Assembly (NCBI GenBank): GCA_035493895.1
Contig: DATJHM010000114.1
Location: 1-32,713 of the forward strand
Length of the DNA stretch: 32,713 nucleotides
Direction: 5' to 3'
Source of the DNA: DATJHM01 sp035493895
GTDB taxonomy: Bacteria > Chloroflexota > Ktedonobacteria > Ktedonobacterales > Ktedonobacteraceae
The translations under genes were made by a program, and so were the position numbers. Positions 22,016-29,375 of this stretch are shown here, in pieces (positions within the stretch are counted from its first letter, which is position 1; the number at the start of each line of letters is the position of its first letter). The notes beneath the pieces are model-generated. The model was not told where the DNA came from. It worked only from the letters and a program-made list of their open reading frames with translations, and did not search any database.

Positions 22016-23401
22016 CTATAATGCTTGCACAACCGAAGGCCGTGTGGGAAACAGAATGTTGAGGAGCGTGCGTCCCTCACTATTGGCCCATACATCCGGA
22101 TAGATAGTGATCAGCTCATTGATAGATCGGTAGCCAAAAACAACCTGTAGGAAGGGGAGAGGTGGACAGCCTCCCTGGACTTCGGCATCATAGAGCGGAA
22201 CCGGCCAGTTTTCTGCGCCATTGAGTTTTCCCTGCTCGAAGACCAGTTTCAGGCCGCCGCGATAGACGTCTAATTTGAGCTCACCAGTATAGCCAGCCCT
22301 CTCCGAGTTTTCCAGCCGTTGCTCCAGAGCCGGGGCGATATGGTTGAGAAATGCGGCAATATCTGGAACGCGTACATACCAGGCATAAGGTGGCTGTTCT
22401 CTGGGAGCAAGCTCTTGTCCCAGCACATTATAGACGGGATGGTTACGTCCCAGGAAGAAGTGGATCTCGCTGAGCGGCTCAGTCTTCTCACCCTCCGTCG
22501 TTGCCATCTGTAAGCCATACGCTTGCAGCGTGCGTAGCAGGGACGGTGCGATGGCCGCAAGATTCGTGCCCCGTGCAATTTCCATGTCCCAGATACCGAG
22601 CACTTTGTCGCGTCGTCTGGTTGCCATATGCACATAGCCAATTTTTTCTCCCTGAGCGTCGATGATCACCTGAAAATTGGCAAGTCGCTCTTCGGGACCA
22701 TATTGCTTCCAGTCCTCTAGCTGATAGCGCCAGTAGTCATCAGAGATATGCATCCAGACCATGCTATTGGTGCGAGTGCGACGTTGTGCGTAAAGTTTCT
22801 GTAGCAAAGGAATATCGGTCGCATCGGCTTCCTGTAGTCTGAGGCTTTCCTGTTCGCCCTCTTTGGTCTTTGGGATCAGCGAGAGATAGGTGCCGCGCAT
22901 ACCCTCGAGATCAAAAGCATATTCGTAGCCGAATTGACGATAGAAGTAGGGAATACCTGTGATGCCCTGGACCAGATGCCCTTCCTGAGCACTGCGCGTA
23001 TGGATCATCTCAAACAGAGCGCGGATCAGGCCGCGTTTGCGATACTCTGGATCGGTAAAGACGATTTCTGGTCTTCCCAGCATAAAGGGAATGCCTTCAT
23101 AGTCACATTGATGCCTCCACAGACTGACACCAGCGACAAGCGGATTGCCCTGTTGACGATGGGTATCTTCAACGACGGCATAGTCGCCGGGCTTCATGTG
23201 GGGAAAATTGCCACGCATCATGAGGCGCACGAGTGTTTGCAGATGGGCATTGGGGGGAGCATCCGCTTTGTGGCGGAATACATGGCCGACCTGTTGCGCA
23301 AGACGTTCGGCGTCTTGCGCGGTCGCCCAGCGGAGAACCAGTCCATCTCCCAGATCTCGACGATAGCTTGCTTCTGCGGCTTTGAATGCTGTTGTGAGCA
23401 T
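22016..23401 (-). CDS. GNAT acetyltransferase, Eis-like with C-terminal SCP2-type domain
   Basis: A 461-residue protein with the layout of Eis-type acetyltransferases. The N-terminal GNAT domain (about 10-160) has the acetyl-CoA-binding element FTDPEYRKRGLIRALFEMIH (the R-K-R-G-L turn) and the family phrase YRQFGYEYAFD. A second GNAT-like part follows (about 180-330). The C-terminal 120 residues resemble the sterol-carrier-like domain (VRVPDIAAFLNHIAPALE then GELKLDVYRGGLKLVF, ending LFPTRPSVVQAL). Such enzymes acetylate amines, including aminoglycosides in mycobacterial Eis, but the substrate here is unknown. The ATG at 23401 is chosen because AAAAGGA precedes it; a TTG at 23434 would add 11 residues without a ribosome site. 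It may share an mRNA with the 54-codon frame upstream. Confidence 0.87.
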   Translation of the reverse strand: MLTTAFKAAEASYRRDLGDGLVLRWATAQDAERLAQQVGHVFRHKADAPPNAHLQTLVRLMMRGNFPHMKPGDYAVVEDTHRQQGNPLVAGVSLWRHQCDYEGIPFMLGRPEIVFTDPEYRKRGLIRALFEMIHTRSAQEGHLVQGITGIPYFYRQFGYEYAFDLEGMRGTYLSLIPKTKEGEQESLRLQEADATDIPLLQKLYAQRRTRTNSMVWMHISDDYWRYQLEDWKQYGPEERLANFQVIIDAQGEKIGYVHMATRRRDKVLGIWDMEIARGTNLAAIAPSLLRTLQAYGLQMATTEGEKTEPLSEIHFFLGRNHPVYNVLGQELAPREQPPYAWYVRVPDIAAFLNHIAPALEQRLENSERAGYTGELKLDVYRGGLKLVFEQGKLNGAENWPVPLYDAEVQGGCPPLPFLQVVFGYRSINELITIYPDVWANSEGRTLLNILFPTRPSVVQAL

Positions 23402-23539
23402 AAATATATTTCCTTTTCGCGCAAGGCGAGACAATTTAAGGACAGACGATAGTGGTGAAGTGGCAAAAAAACAGTTGGGAATTTGCCATAAGGGCTTTAG
23501 TGGTCCACGGCCAGAAGGAGAAACGCATCTGTATTGATG

Positions 23540-23704
23540 TTAATGGTGTTGATACATGCGCGCGCTCCCAGAAATGGGCAGAATCACCCTCTGGGCCGGT
23601 GGCGTATCAACAACAAGGAACAGTGCGGTGTGAGGGGTTATGAACAGACGGGTGAGTTCCTGCTGACTGATTGACCGATGTATAGTAAGATACGACAGAG
23701 ACAT
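23540..23704 (-). CDS. Possible 54-residue small protein upstream of the acetyltransferase
   Basis: A short open frame beginning MSLSYLTIHRSISQQELTRL and ending SGSARMYQHH. It has AAAGGAG eight bases before its ATG, and a strong minus-strand promoter about 45 bases further upstream. It is followed by the acetyltransferase 138 bases later in the same direction, so both could be on one mRNA. No family is recognised, and there is no membrane helix or Cys motif. It may be a real small protein or a leader peptide; the ribosome site and promoter are the main support. Confidence 0.4.
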   Translation of the reverse strand: MSLSYLTIHRSISQQELTRLFITPHTALFLVVDTPPAQRVILPISGSARMYQHH

Positions 23705-23749
23705 CAGGAGCTCTCCTTTCTGAGATCATACGTTTTTTGCACCTTTCTA

Positions 23750-23779
23750 AGTGTACCGACCCGATCTGTGATTTGTCAA
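23750..23779 (-). promoter_or_regulatory. Promoter driving the small frame and acetyltransferase
   Basis: On the minus strand a perfect TTGACA is followed after 18 bases by TACACT. Transcription would start near 23743 and run into the 54-codon frame (23704) and then the acetyltransferase. The region from here to 23960 shows nothing further. Confidence 0.6.
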
Positions 23780-23963
23780 GATCTCTGGCAGCTCAGATGA
23801 TGTGACGTGCGTGTGATATTGCTCTATTCCTGAAGAAATAATTGCGCCTGCCGATAAAGAAGAATAGAGACTACTTGAAGTCCCTCTGTAGCTGGATTGG
23901 GTGAAGGAAGAGAGGAAGAGAAAGAAGATAGGGAAGAGAAAGTTGCATTGGCTGTCCAGGTTT

Positions 23964-23983
23964 CAGGCAATTGACATTGCCTG
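23964..23983. promoter_or_regulatory. 8-bp inverted repeat overlapping the ferredoxin -35, candidate operator
   Basis: CAGGCAAT and ATTGCCTG are exact reverse complements separated by TGAC. The -35 hexamer TTGACA is embedded in the centre, so a dimeric protein bound here would block RNA polymerase. Confidence 0.5.
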
Positions 23984-23999
23984 TACAACCCTCTATACT
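23971..23999 (+). promoter_or_regulatory. Strong promoter of the ferredoxin gene
   Basis: Perfect TTGACA, an ideal 17-base spacer and TATACT (23994-23999). Predicted start near 24006, giving a leader of about 70 bases before the ATG at 24078. Confidence 0.75.
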
Positions 24000-24077
24000 A
24001 AAACTGACCGAAAATAGAACTTTGCCGCTGTGTATAAATGTCCTACAGAGCGTGCCAAGAGGAGGATATCTAGATCA

Positions 24078-24338
24078 ATGGCCTATGTAATCACTCAGCC
24101 GTGCATCGGCGTTAAAGACGCATCATGCGTAGATGTTTGTCCTGTTGATTGCATTCATCCTGCGCCGAATGAACCCGGTGCTGAAGCGTATGAACAACTC
24201 TTCATTAATCCAGATGAGTGCATTGATTGTGGCGCTTGTGAGCCAGCCTGCCCCGTCACGGCTATTTACGAAGAATCAGCGGTCCCCGAAGAGTGGAAAA
24301 GCTATATTAAGGTCAATGCGGACTTCTTTAAAGGCTAA
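24078..24338 (+). CDS. 7Fe-type ferredoxin
   Basis: An 86-residue cytoplasmic electron carrier. The Cys pattern is C9-x7-C17-x3-C21-P with an additional C25, then C48-x2-C51-x2-C54-x3-C58-P. The x7 gap at the first cluster is typical of ferredoxins with one [3Fe-4S] (C9, C17, C58) and one [4Fe-4S] cluster (C21, C48, C51, C54), as in Azotobacter FdI and Thermus ferredoxin; C25 corresponds to the extra Cys of that group. The end VPEEWKSYIKVNADFF is also characteristic of the group. Start at ATG 24078 with AGGAGG about 12 bases upstream; the frame opens 48 bases earlier without a ribosome site. It is monocistronic, with its own strong promoter and palindrome. The redox partner is not encoded nearby. 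Confidence 0.93.
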   Translation: MAYVITQPCIGVKDASCVDVCPVDCIHPAPNEPGAEAYEQLFINPDECIDCGACEPACPVTAIYEESAVPEEWKSYIKVNADFFKG

Positions 24339-24388
24339 ATACTACGCTCCGGTCGCGCTGATCAATAGCGCTGCGGTGTGATGCTTTT

Positions 24389-24421
24389 ATGGGGCAAGTG
24401 TCATAGAGAAGCTTGCCCCAT
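24389..24421 (+). terminator. Terminator-like hairpin after the ferredoxin gene
   Basis: ATGGGGCAAG and CTTGCCCCAT form a perfect 10-bp stem with a 13-base loop, 50 bases after the stop. The T tract after it is interrupted. Confidence 0.6.
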
Positions 24422-24531
24422 TGCTATTTATCCCTTTTTTCGTATTTCCACTTTTCGTGGTATTATAAATGTGCAGCGTTTACATCTGTATGCACTCACA
24501 CTATAACTTCACATGATGGAGCAAAACCCCT

Positions 24532-25419
24532 ATGCCAGTAACCCGACGCAAACGTGCTACTTCGCCCGAACAGCCAGAAAATACGAATACGGCTGCTCAA
24601 ACTCCTGAGCAGGCTGCGGGTTCTCCAGCAGAGGCTTCAGCAGCAGAACTTTCGACAACAGAGAAGGCAGCATCCAGCGAGAAATCCTCGCCGGTTGATC
24701 CCGTTGCTGAATCATCTCCAACGGAGAAGCCTGAGATGACTGCATCTTCGCATGCTGCGGATGCAGAATCTTCTCCTGTTGCAGCTCAGGAGACTTCTAT
24801 TGACGTACCCGAGACTCCTGCTCAAGAGACCAGGACGACCGCTCATTTTGAAGTAAAAGAGCCTTCGGAGCCTGAGCCTAATCGGCAGGAACCGGCTCCT
24901 GCGCACCATCGCGCTGAAGCTCCGGCTCATGCGCGTCGTTCAGTTGCAGCTCGTGCGGCTGCTGAGAATGGTCCCTATCAACCATTGTTGCCTTCAGGCT
25001 CAAGCAATGGTGACCGACCAGAGCGCCAGGACTATTCACCTTCGTCCATTGAGGGCGGACGTCGTACCGCTCGTGGTGAACTTTTCCGTCGTCCGCCACA
25101 GCCACCTACACCGCCATATGTGCCCCCACCGTCTCAGCCAGCGCAAGCGCCTCAACTCCAGGCACCAACGCATGAGATTAGCTTGCCACTGGGTAATCTG
25201 CTACATCTGGCGTATAATCCTGGCTATACAGGCTCTGAGGAGGCACGGAGCGTGCTCTTGCATCAACTTGAGGACGAGAGTAAAGCCGGTGGTCGTGCTC
25301 GCTGCTGGAATTGTGGTTCGTTGGCGATTGTCTATGACCGCTGGAATACACGGAGCAAGACCTTTGGCGAAATTGGGATCGCCTTCTGTGAAATTTGTGG
25401 CGTGTGGAGTGTCATGTAG
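24532..25419 (+). CDS. Disordered protein with C-terminal zinc ribbon, unknown function
   Basis: A 295-residue protein. Residues 1-225 are rich in Ala, Pro, Glu and Ser with no expected fold (PEQPENTNTAAQTPEQAAG). A short conserved-looking part follows (ISLPLGNLLHLAYNPGYTG), then a C-terminal zinc ribbon: C258-W-N-C261 and C286-E-I-C289 flanking the strands LAIVYDRWN and GEIGIAFC. The protein stops six residues after the last Cys. No signal peptide or membrane helix. The start has GGAG about 12 bases upstream, a long spacing. A role in nucleic-acid or protein binding is suggested by the ribbon, but not shown. It stands alone between the ferredoxin and the BI-1 gene. Confidence 0.75.
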   Translation: MPVTRRKRATSPEQPENTNTAAQTPEQAAGSPAEASAAELSTTEKAASSEKSSPVDPVAESSPTEKPEMTASSHAADAESSPVAAQETSIDVPETPAQETRTTAHFEVKEPSEPEPNRQEPAPAHHRAEAPAHARRSVAARAAAENGPYQPLLPSGSSNGDRPERQDYSPSSIEGGRRTARGELFRRPPQPPTPPYVPPPSQPAQAPQLQAPTHEISLPLGNLLHLAYNPGYTGSEEARSVLLHQLEDESKAGGRARCWNCGSLAIVYDRWNTRSKTFGEIGIAFCEICGVWSVM

Positions 25420-25826
25420 TTTCTGCAAACGCTCTCGCTCATCACGCCTCCCGCCGGGGGAATTTTCATCTGCCGCAGCTCTACATACTGGCGGCACATG
25501 AAGAGGAATTCCCCTGCGCTTTTTATCGTTGCCCATCTGTGTTTGATTTAGCAGAGAAGCCAATTGCCTCGCAACGATAATACACCTTCTGGAGCCGCCA
25601 ATTACGGCCATAATGGCTTGCTGGCTTTCGTTACAATCTCACCTGCCAAGGTATGCTGCAAACCTGACCCCCTGGCGGAGTTCCGGGGAATGCAACTTGT
25701 TGCGAACCCTCAGCGTATATATCAGTGAACGCTCTCAGCAGTTTCTGTGGGAAGCGCAAACATGGCTCATTGCAAGATTTGTTCTCTGTCAGGAAGAGTG
25801 CGTGTGGCACTCCTATGAGGTTTACA
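25420..25826. other. Intergenic region before the BI-1 gene
   Basis: No gene is supported. The left third holds the long hairpin described at 25457-25514. Open frames across 25613-25834 lack ribosome sites or family similarity. A promoter for the BI-1 gene was not recognised. Confidence 0.45.
25457..25525 (+). terminator. Long imperfect hairpin plus T run, probable terminator
   Basis: Three paired blocks stack: GGGGAATT/AATTCCCC, TTCAT/ATGAA and TGCCGC/GCGGCA, with a 14-base loop and a 4-base bulge (GAGG) on the 3' side. The stem spans 25457-25514 and is followed by TGCGCTTTTT. It is unusually long for a terminator and ends about 100 bases after the zinc-ribbon gene. Confidence 0.6.
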
Positions 25827-26621
25827 ATGTTTAACAATAATAATCCCTATGGTGGGAATCAGTGGAATACTCCATACGGCGGCGGGAATCAGCGGTATGG
25901 TCGAGGTAACTTTGGCTCATCTTATCAATATCAGACACTTCCTTATGGCTCGGACGCCATTCAGGCAAGTAGTCTGATGAGTAAGGTGCTTGCGTTGCTC
26001 TCTGTTTCGTTTATCTTTGCCTCCATTGGTGCTTTCATGGGCATTTTCCTTGGGATTGGTGGTGGTAGCTATCTGATGATAGTGATAGCGGGCTTCGTTG
26101 TCCTGTTTGCGCTCCAATTTCTGATTCAGAAGCCGGGCATTAACCTGTTTCTGCTCTTCCTCTTTACCTTTCTGGAAGGGATGGGCCTTGCACCTATCCT
26201 TGGGTCCTATCTGTATGCCAATGGTGGGGCAAACCAGGGCATTCTCGCGGAAGCCTTTATTCTCACAGCCATTACGACGCTCTTGCTCAGCGTGTATGCC
26301 TGGACGACGAAGCGCGATTTCTCGCGTATGGGTGACTATCTCTTCTTTGGATTGTTACTGTTGATCGTCGTCGGTATCCTGGGCTTTCTGTTCCAGGGTT
26401 TGTTTAGTGCGACTCCCTTTGCCCTGCTCATCTCATTCTTTGGGATTGCCATCTTTTCAGGTTTTGTGCTGTACTACATTCAACGGGCCAAGTACATGGC
26501 CAATACGACGCCTAACGCCATTGGCATGACGGTTTCGATCTTTTTAACCGTTATCAATCTGTTCCTCTATATCTTGATGCTGCTCTCAATTCTTGGCGGA
26601 GGTAGCGGTCGTCGTCGCTAA
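25827..26621 (+). CDS. Bax inhibitor-1 / YccA family membrane protein
   Basis: A 264-residue inner-membrane protein of the BI-1 (TMBIM, UPF0005) family. An N-terminal cytoplasmic tail rich in Asn, Gly and Tyr (NNNNPYGGNQWNTPYGGG) precedes about seven transmembrane helices: VLALLSVSFIFASIGAFMG, then IVIAGFVVLFALQFLIQ, LFLLFLFTFLEGMGLAPIL, GILAEAFILTAITTLLLSVY, YLFFGLLLLIVVGILGFLF, ALLISFFGIAIFSGFVLYY and VSIFLTVINLFLYILMLLS. EGMGLAPIL and the FILTAITT helix are typical of the family. Some bacterial members are pH-sensitive calcium leak channels; transport here is inferred only. Start: TGAGGT seven bases before the ATG at 25827; the longer frame adds 34 residues unlike the family. Transcribed alone. 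Confidence 0.9.
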   Translation: MFNNNNPYGGNQWNTPYGGGNQRYGRGNFGSSYQYQTLPYGSDAIQASSLMSKVLALLSVSFIFASIGAFMGIFLGIGGGSYLMIVIAGFVVLFALQFLIQKPGINLFLLFLFTFLEGMGLAPILGSYLYANGGANQGILAEAFILTAITTLLLSVYAWTTKRDFSRMGDYLFFGLLLLIVVGILGFLFQGLFSATPFALLISFFGIAIFSGFVLYYIQRAKYMANTTPNAIGMTVSIFLTVINLFLYILMLLSILGGGSGRRR

Positions 26622-26765
26622 GGAGCCTGGAAAGAGACACTGTACGCGCTCTTCTGAACGCAACCATACTGGAATAGATTTGCGTGTGGAGTTGTTCTTC
26701 TAGATAGTAGATCTTCATACAATTGATCAGCAACAGAGATTTTGATACAGAAAGTGAGAGATGTT

Positions 26766-27119
26766 ATGGCCACGAGCGCTAATCTGTTCCATGTGGGCGA
26801 TCAGGATTTCGAGTCCAAAGTTCTTAAATCCTCCACCCCGGTGATTGTGGATTTCTGGGCTGCCTGGTGTGGTCCCTGTCGCGCCATTGCTCCAGTTTTT
26901 GAGCGCCTGAGCGGTGAATATAGCGGCAAATTGCAGTTCGCGAAAATGGATATTGATGCGAACAATAATACTCCTGGTGGTCTTGGCATTCAGGCTATCC
27001 CCACCCTGATGATTTTTAAAGATGGCAAGGTCATTGGTACCCTGGTTGGCCCTCATCCCAGCCGCCTGAAAGGTGAGATTGATCGCATCCTGGCGACAAA
27101 TAATATTCCAGTTGCATAA
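26766..27119 (+). CDS. trxA: Thioredoxin
   Basis: A 117-residue cytoplasmic thiol-disulfide oxidoreductase with a single thioredoxin fold. The active site is WCGPC (C35, C38) within IVDFWAAWCGPCRAIAP, and the cis-Pro loop is IQAIPTLMIFKDG. Sequence and length match classical thioredoxin. The stretch DANNNTPGGLGIQAIP is slightly different from the usual D-x-N-x2-T-A-x2-Y/F-x-I. The ATG at 26766 fits the family N-terminus; an ATG 24 bases upstream adds MIQKVRDV. GAGAG lies shortly before the chosen start. It has its own terminator and is followed by an unrelated regulator, so it is probably monocistronic. Confidence 0.95.
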   Translation: MATSANLFHVGDQDFESKVLKSSTPVIVDFWAAWCGPCRAIAPVFERLSGEYSGKLQFAKMDIDANNNTPGGLGIQAIPTLMIFKDGKVIGTLVGPHPSRLKGEIDRILATNNIPVA

Positions 27120-27126
27120 GCAGATG

Positions 27127-27167
27127 TTTATCCTGGCCCTCATCTTTAAGGACCAGGATAAATTTTT
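27127..27167 (+). terminator. Rho-independent terminator of trxA
   Basis: TTTATCCTGG and CCAGGATAAA form a perfect 10-bp stem, with inner CCT/AGG pairs, followed by TTTTT. It starts 8 bases after the stop codon. Confidence 0.88.
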
Positions 27168-27299
27168 GATCACATTTTCTCACAATTTCCTATTTTGATC
27201 CTATTACCCCTCGACGATCTGAGTTTTTTGTGATATAGTCTTCCCATAATTCTTCTAATTTACGTTGATTTGTGTTGTCTGGACATAAGGGGAACCGAA

Positions 27300-28040
27300 A
27301 TGCCAACTTTAGAGCGTTCAAATCCATTACCGTTATACTACCAGCTAAAAGAAGTGCTCAAGCAGCAAATCCAGGCTGGTCATCTTGCGCCTCATACGGC
27401 GATTCCGTCTGAGCCCGAACTGGTTGCACAGTATCATGTCAGTCGTGCGACTGTACGTCAGGCCCTAACAGAGTTAGTGCACGAAGGTTTGCTGTATCGT
27501 CAGCATGGCCGAGGTACTTTTGTCTGTGAGCCACGTGTGCAGCAGAAGACGGTCAGTGAATTGACCAGTTTCTCAGAGGCCTTGCGTTCGCAGGGAAAAC
27601 GTCCTGGTGGTCTCCTGTTTGTGAGCGAGCTGGTGCGTGGTTCGCAGATAGTGCGTGAAGAACTTCATCTGACCGATGAGGAGCAGGTAGTGCGCCTGGA
27701 GCGTTTGCGTACGAGCAACGACACGCCCATTGCCTATGAAGTTGATTATCTGCCCTATCCACGTTCTGCTAGTATTTACCAGCGAGCGAAAGAGGTTGCC
27801 GAGGGCTCTCTGTATCAGTTAATGTCAAGCGAGGGTCTGCATCCCTATCTGGCCGAGCAGAAGTTCAAGGCCGGTGTTGCCTCTGCACGTGAGGCAGAAC
27901 TATTGCATATTCAGCCTGGTGATCCCGGGATACGCATGTCCTGTACAGCATTTGACGAGACGGGCAGCCCGATTGAATATACGGAGTCCTTTTTCCCAGG
28001 TAGTCTCTACGAGTTCCAATTGACCTTGCGTGTGAAATAA
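27300..28040 (+). CDS. GntR family regulator, HutC subfamily (wHTH + UTRA)
   Basis: A 246-residue DNA-binding regulator. The winged helix-turn-helix covers about 6-72 (PLYYQLKEVLKQQIQ, IPSEPELVAQYHVSRATVRQ, and the wing GLLYRQHGRGTFV). The C-terminal UTRA effector domain (about 90-245) includes EEQVVRLERLRTSNDTPIAYE and YTESFFPGSLYEFQL, typical of HutC-type proteins that bind sugars, amino acids or related small molecules. Start at 27300 has AAGGGG eight bases upstream. No transporter or catabolic operon adjoins it, so its ligand and targets are unknown; the nearby palindromes are possible sites but there is no evidence linking them. Confidence 0.93.
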   Translation: MPTLERSNPLPLYYQLKEVLKQQIQAGHLAPHTAIPSEPELVAQYHVSRATVRQALTELVHEGLLYRQHGRGTFVCEPRVQQKTVSELTSFSEALRSQGKRPGGLLFVSELVRGSQIVREELHLTDEEQVVRLERLRTSNDTPIAYEVDYLPYPRSASIYQRAKEVAEGSLYQLMSSEGLHPYLAEQKFKAGVASAREAELLHIQPGDPGIRMSCTAFDETGSPIEYTESFFPGSLYEFQLTLRVK

Positions 28041-28048
28041 CACGTCTT

Positions 28049-28089
28049 GCAAAGAGCGCTCGTCAGTTTTGCGGCGCTCTTTGCCTTGC
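28049..28089 (+). terminator. Terminator of the GntR gene
   Basis: GCAAAGAGCGC and GCGCTCTTTGC form a perfect 11-bp stem around a 14-base loop, 8 bases after the stop codon, followed by a weak T tract (CTTGCTTCT). Confidence 0.75.
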
Positions 28090-28189
28090 TTCTGGCAATC
28101 CTGCTTCGATGGGCATGAAGTATGCTCTACGCCCGCCCCCTGAACGTTTTCGCGCCTCGATGAAATAGACATGTCGCCTCTTTTTGTGC

Positions 28190-28780
28190 TCAGTGTGCCG
28201 TATCGCCAAACGTGATCCCACACTGCCCGCAATGATAGACGCGTTTCTTGATCACGAAGAGTCCGACGATCCCGACAAGCAGAAAGAAGAAGGCCGTGCA
28301 TTCCATCGTGTATGCCTCTGCTATCGGCGCAAGGGCACTCATAAAACCAAAGAATATGAGGAAGAAGGCGGCAAACCAGACCCATCCTCCAACAGAAATT
28401 TTGCGTGTGACGCGAACCGGGCTGACATGGTGGCAGTAGGGGCATTGCAGACTTGGGCCTACCCTTCCAACCATTGCTGCGTGTGCGGCTCGCTGTTGCA
28501 TATTGCTGAGATGATTGCGCAACTTAGGCAAATTTGGATGGTTGGGCTCAAGAAGATCAATCGTATCCAGTGCCCGCTCAGCCTCAACGAGCGACGGCGT
28601 GGTAGACGCGAGCCAGTAGAGTAGTGTTATGTTGCTCGCGTTGCGATTGTACAACGCGCAAAACTGCTGATACGCTCGCTGCTTCTGTCCAGTGTTGGCA
28701 AGATCGATAGCACGCTGGCAGCGTGCAGTATCCTCTGGACTCATGATGTGATGATGTTGTGGTTCTGGCGATTGTGGCAT
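28190..28780 (-). CDS. TPR-like plus LITAF-like zinc-ribbon membrane protein
   Basis: A 196-residue protein. The N-terminal 95 residues form helix pairs like tetratricopeptide units (RAIDLANTGQKQRAYQQF, then VEAERALDTIDLLEPNHPNL). From C113 the layout is that of a LITAF-like domain: C113-P-Y-C116, a hydrophobic part with two probable membrane helices (about 131-150 and 160-177), then H183-C184-G-Q-C187. In LITAF proteins the two Cys pairs form one zinc site with the hydrophobic hairpin inserted in the membrane; here the insert is longer than usual. The start at 28780 is fixed by GGAGGAG six bases upstream; a longer frame adds 18 residues. It is convergent with the GntR gene. A membrane-associated adaptor role is inferred. 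Confidence 0.78.
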   Translation of the reverse strand: MPQSPEPQHHHIMSPEDTARCQRAIDLANTGQKQRAYQQFCALYNRNASNITLLYWLASTTPSLVEAERALDTIDLLEPNHPNLPKLRNHLSNMQQRAAHAAMVGRVGPSLQCPYCHHVSPVRVTRKISVGGWVWFAAFFLIFFGFMSALAPIAEAYTMECTAFFFLLVGIVGLFVIKKRVYHCGQCGITFGDTAH

Positions 28781-28975
28781 GATAGCTCCTCCAATGATCG
28801 AAATAGTTCTCTTTATATAGAACGATTTAATCATACAATTATCAATTAACGTTCGCTACATTAGGAGTTTGATTGTTTTGTCTCTTTAGAGAATGTGTTA
28901 TGCTTAGTGTGAGGAGTAGTATTGTCTTCTGAGTATATTTAGGGTTTTTGCGAATGTGGTAAAGGAGAGAGGGAA

Positions 28976-29050
28976 ATGTTTGATCTGCAACATAAGTACA
29001 CGGTTGATGAGTATTGGCGACAGGTTGAGGCTTTTCCTGATGGTGAATAG
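28976..29050 (+). pseudogene. Short stub resembling the N-terminus of a Uma2-family nuclease
   Basis: A 24-codon frame with a good AAAGGAG ribosome site encodes MFDLQHKYTVDEYWRQVEAF followed by PDGE and a stop. The phrase YTVDEYW is like the start of Uma2 (DUF820, restriction-endonuclease fold) proteins, whose next element is normally RYE.IDG. Here the frame stops at that point and no Uma2 sequence follows in the next 60 bases. It is probably a gene remnant cut by deletion. The match is short, so the call is tentative. Confidence 0.4.
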
Positions 29051-29293
29051 GCTCCATTTAACCGTATGAAGTTATGTTCTCATCGTAGGGCAAAGGGAAA
29101 AGAAAAGTGAAGTAAGAGAGGGAAGTATAGTACAGAAAATCGGGTTTGTATGTGCTATACTGGTCTAAAAATCGGGTCAAAAACAAGCCATTGTGGAGTA
29201 AAAACAAGCCGTAGCTTTGCGTATTGCCCTGGCTTTGGGTGTTGTTTGAGGCGTACTCGCGGATACGGTTCTCATAGTATGGATTGTAGGCCA

Positions 29294-29345
29294 TATGTGC
29301 TATACTACGCAAGGATTGACAATATGCTAAGAAGCGCTACATGAT
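29294..29345 (+). promoter_or_regulatory. Promoter region of the TPR gene
   Basis: Two overlapping options: TGCTATACT (29298-29306), an extended -10 with a weak -35 (TATGGA) 17 bases before; or TTGACA (29316-29321) followed after 18 bases by CATGAT. Either would give a short leader before 29376. Confidence 0.4.
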
Positions 29346-29375
29346 ACTTACATATAGAGGAGAACACAGGTACAT

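Larger units (their letters stand above)
28781..29375. other. Intergenic region before the TPR gene
   Basis: Contains the short Uma2-like stub at 28976-29050 and two exact copies of TATGTGCTATACT (29149-29161, 29294-29306), both including an extended -10 sequence. AAAAACAAGCC also occurs twice (near 29179 and 29201). Otherwise nothing was recognised; the longer open frames here lack ribosome sites. Confidence 0.45.

Noticed and set aside
22934..23452. 172-residue plus-strand frame within the acetyltransferase gene
   Set aside because: It lies wholly opposite conserved GNAT sequence, has no ribosome site and matches no family.
25613..25834. Frame of 73 residues before the BI-1 gene
   Set aside because: No ribosome site or domain; it overlaps the probable BI-1 leader.
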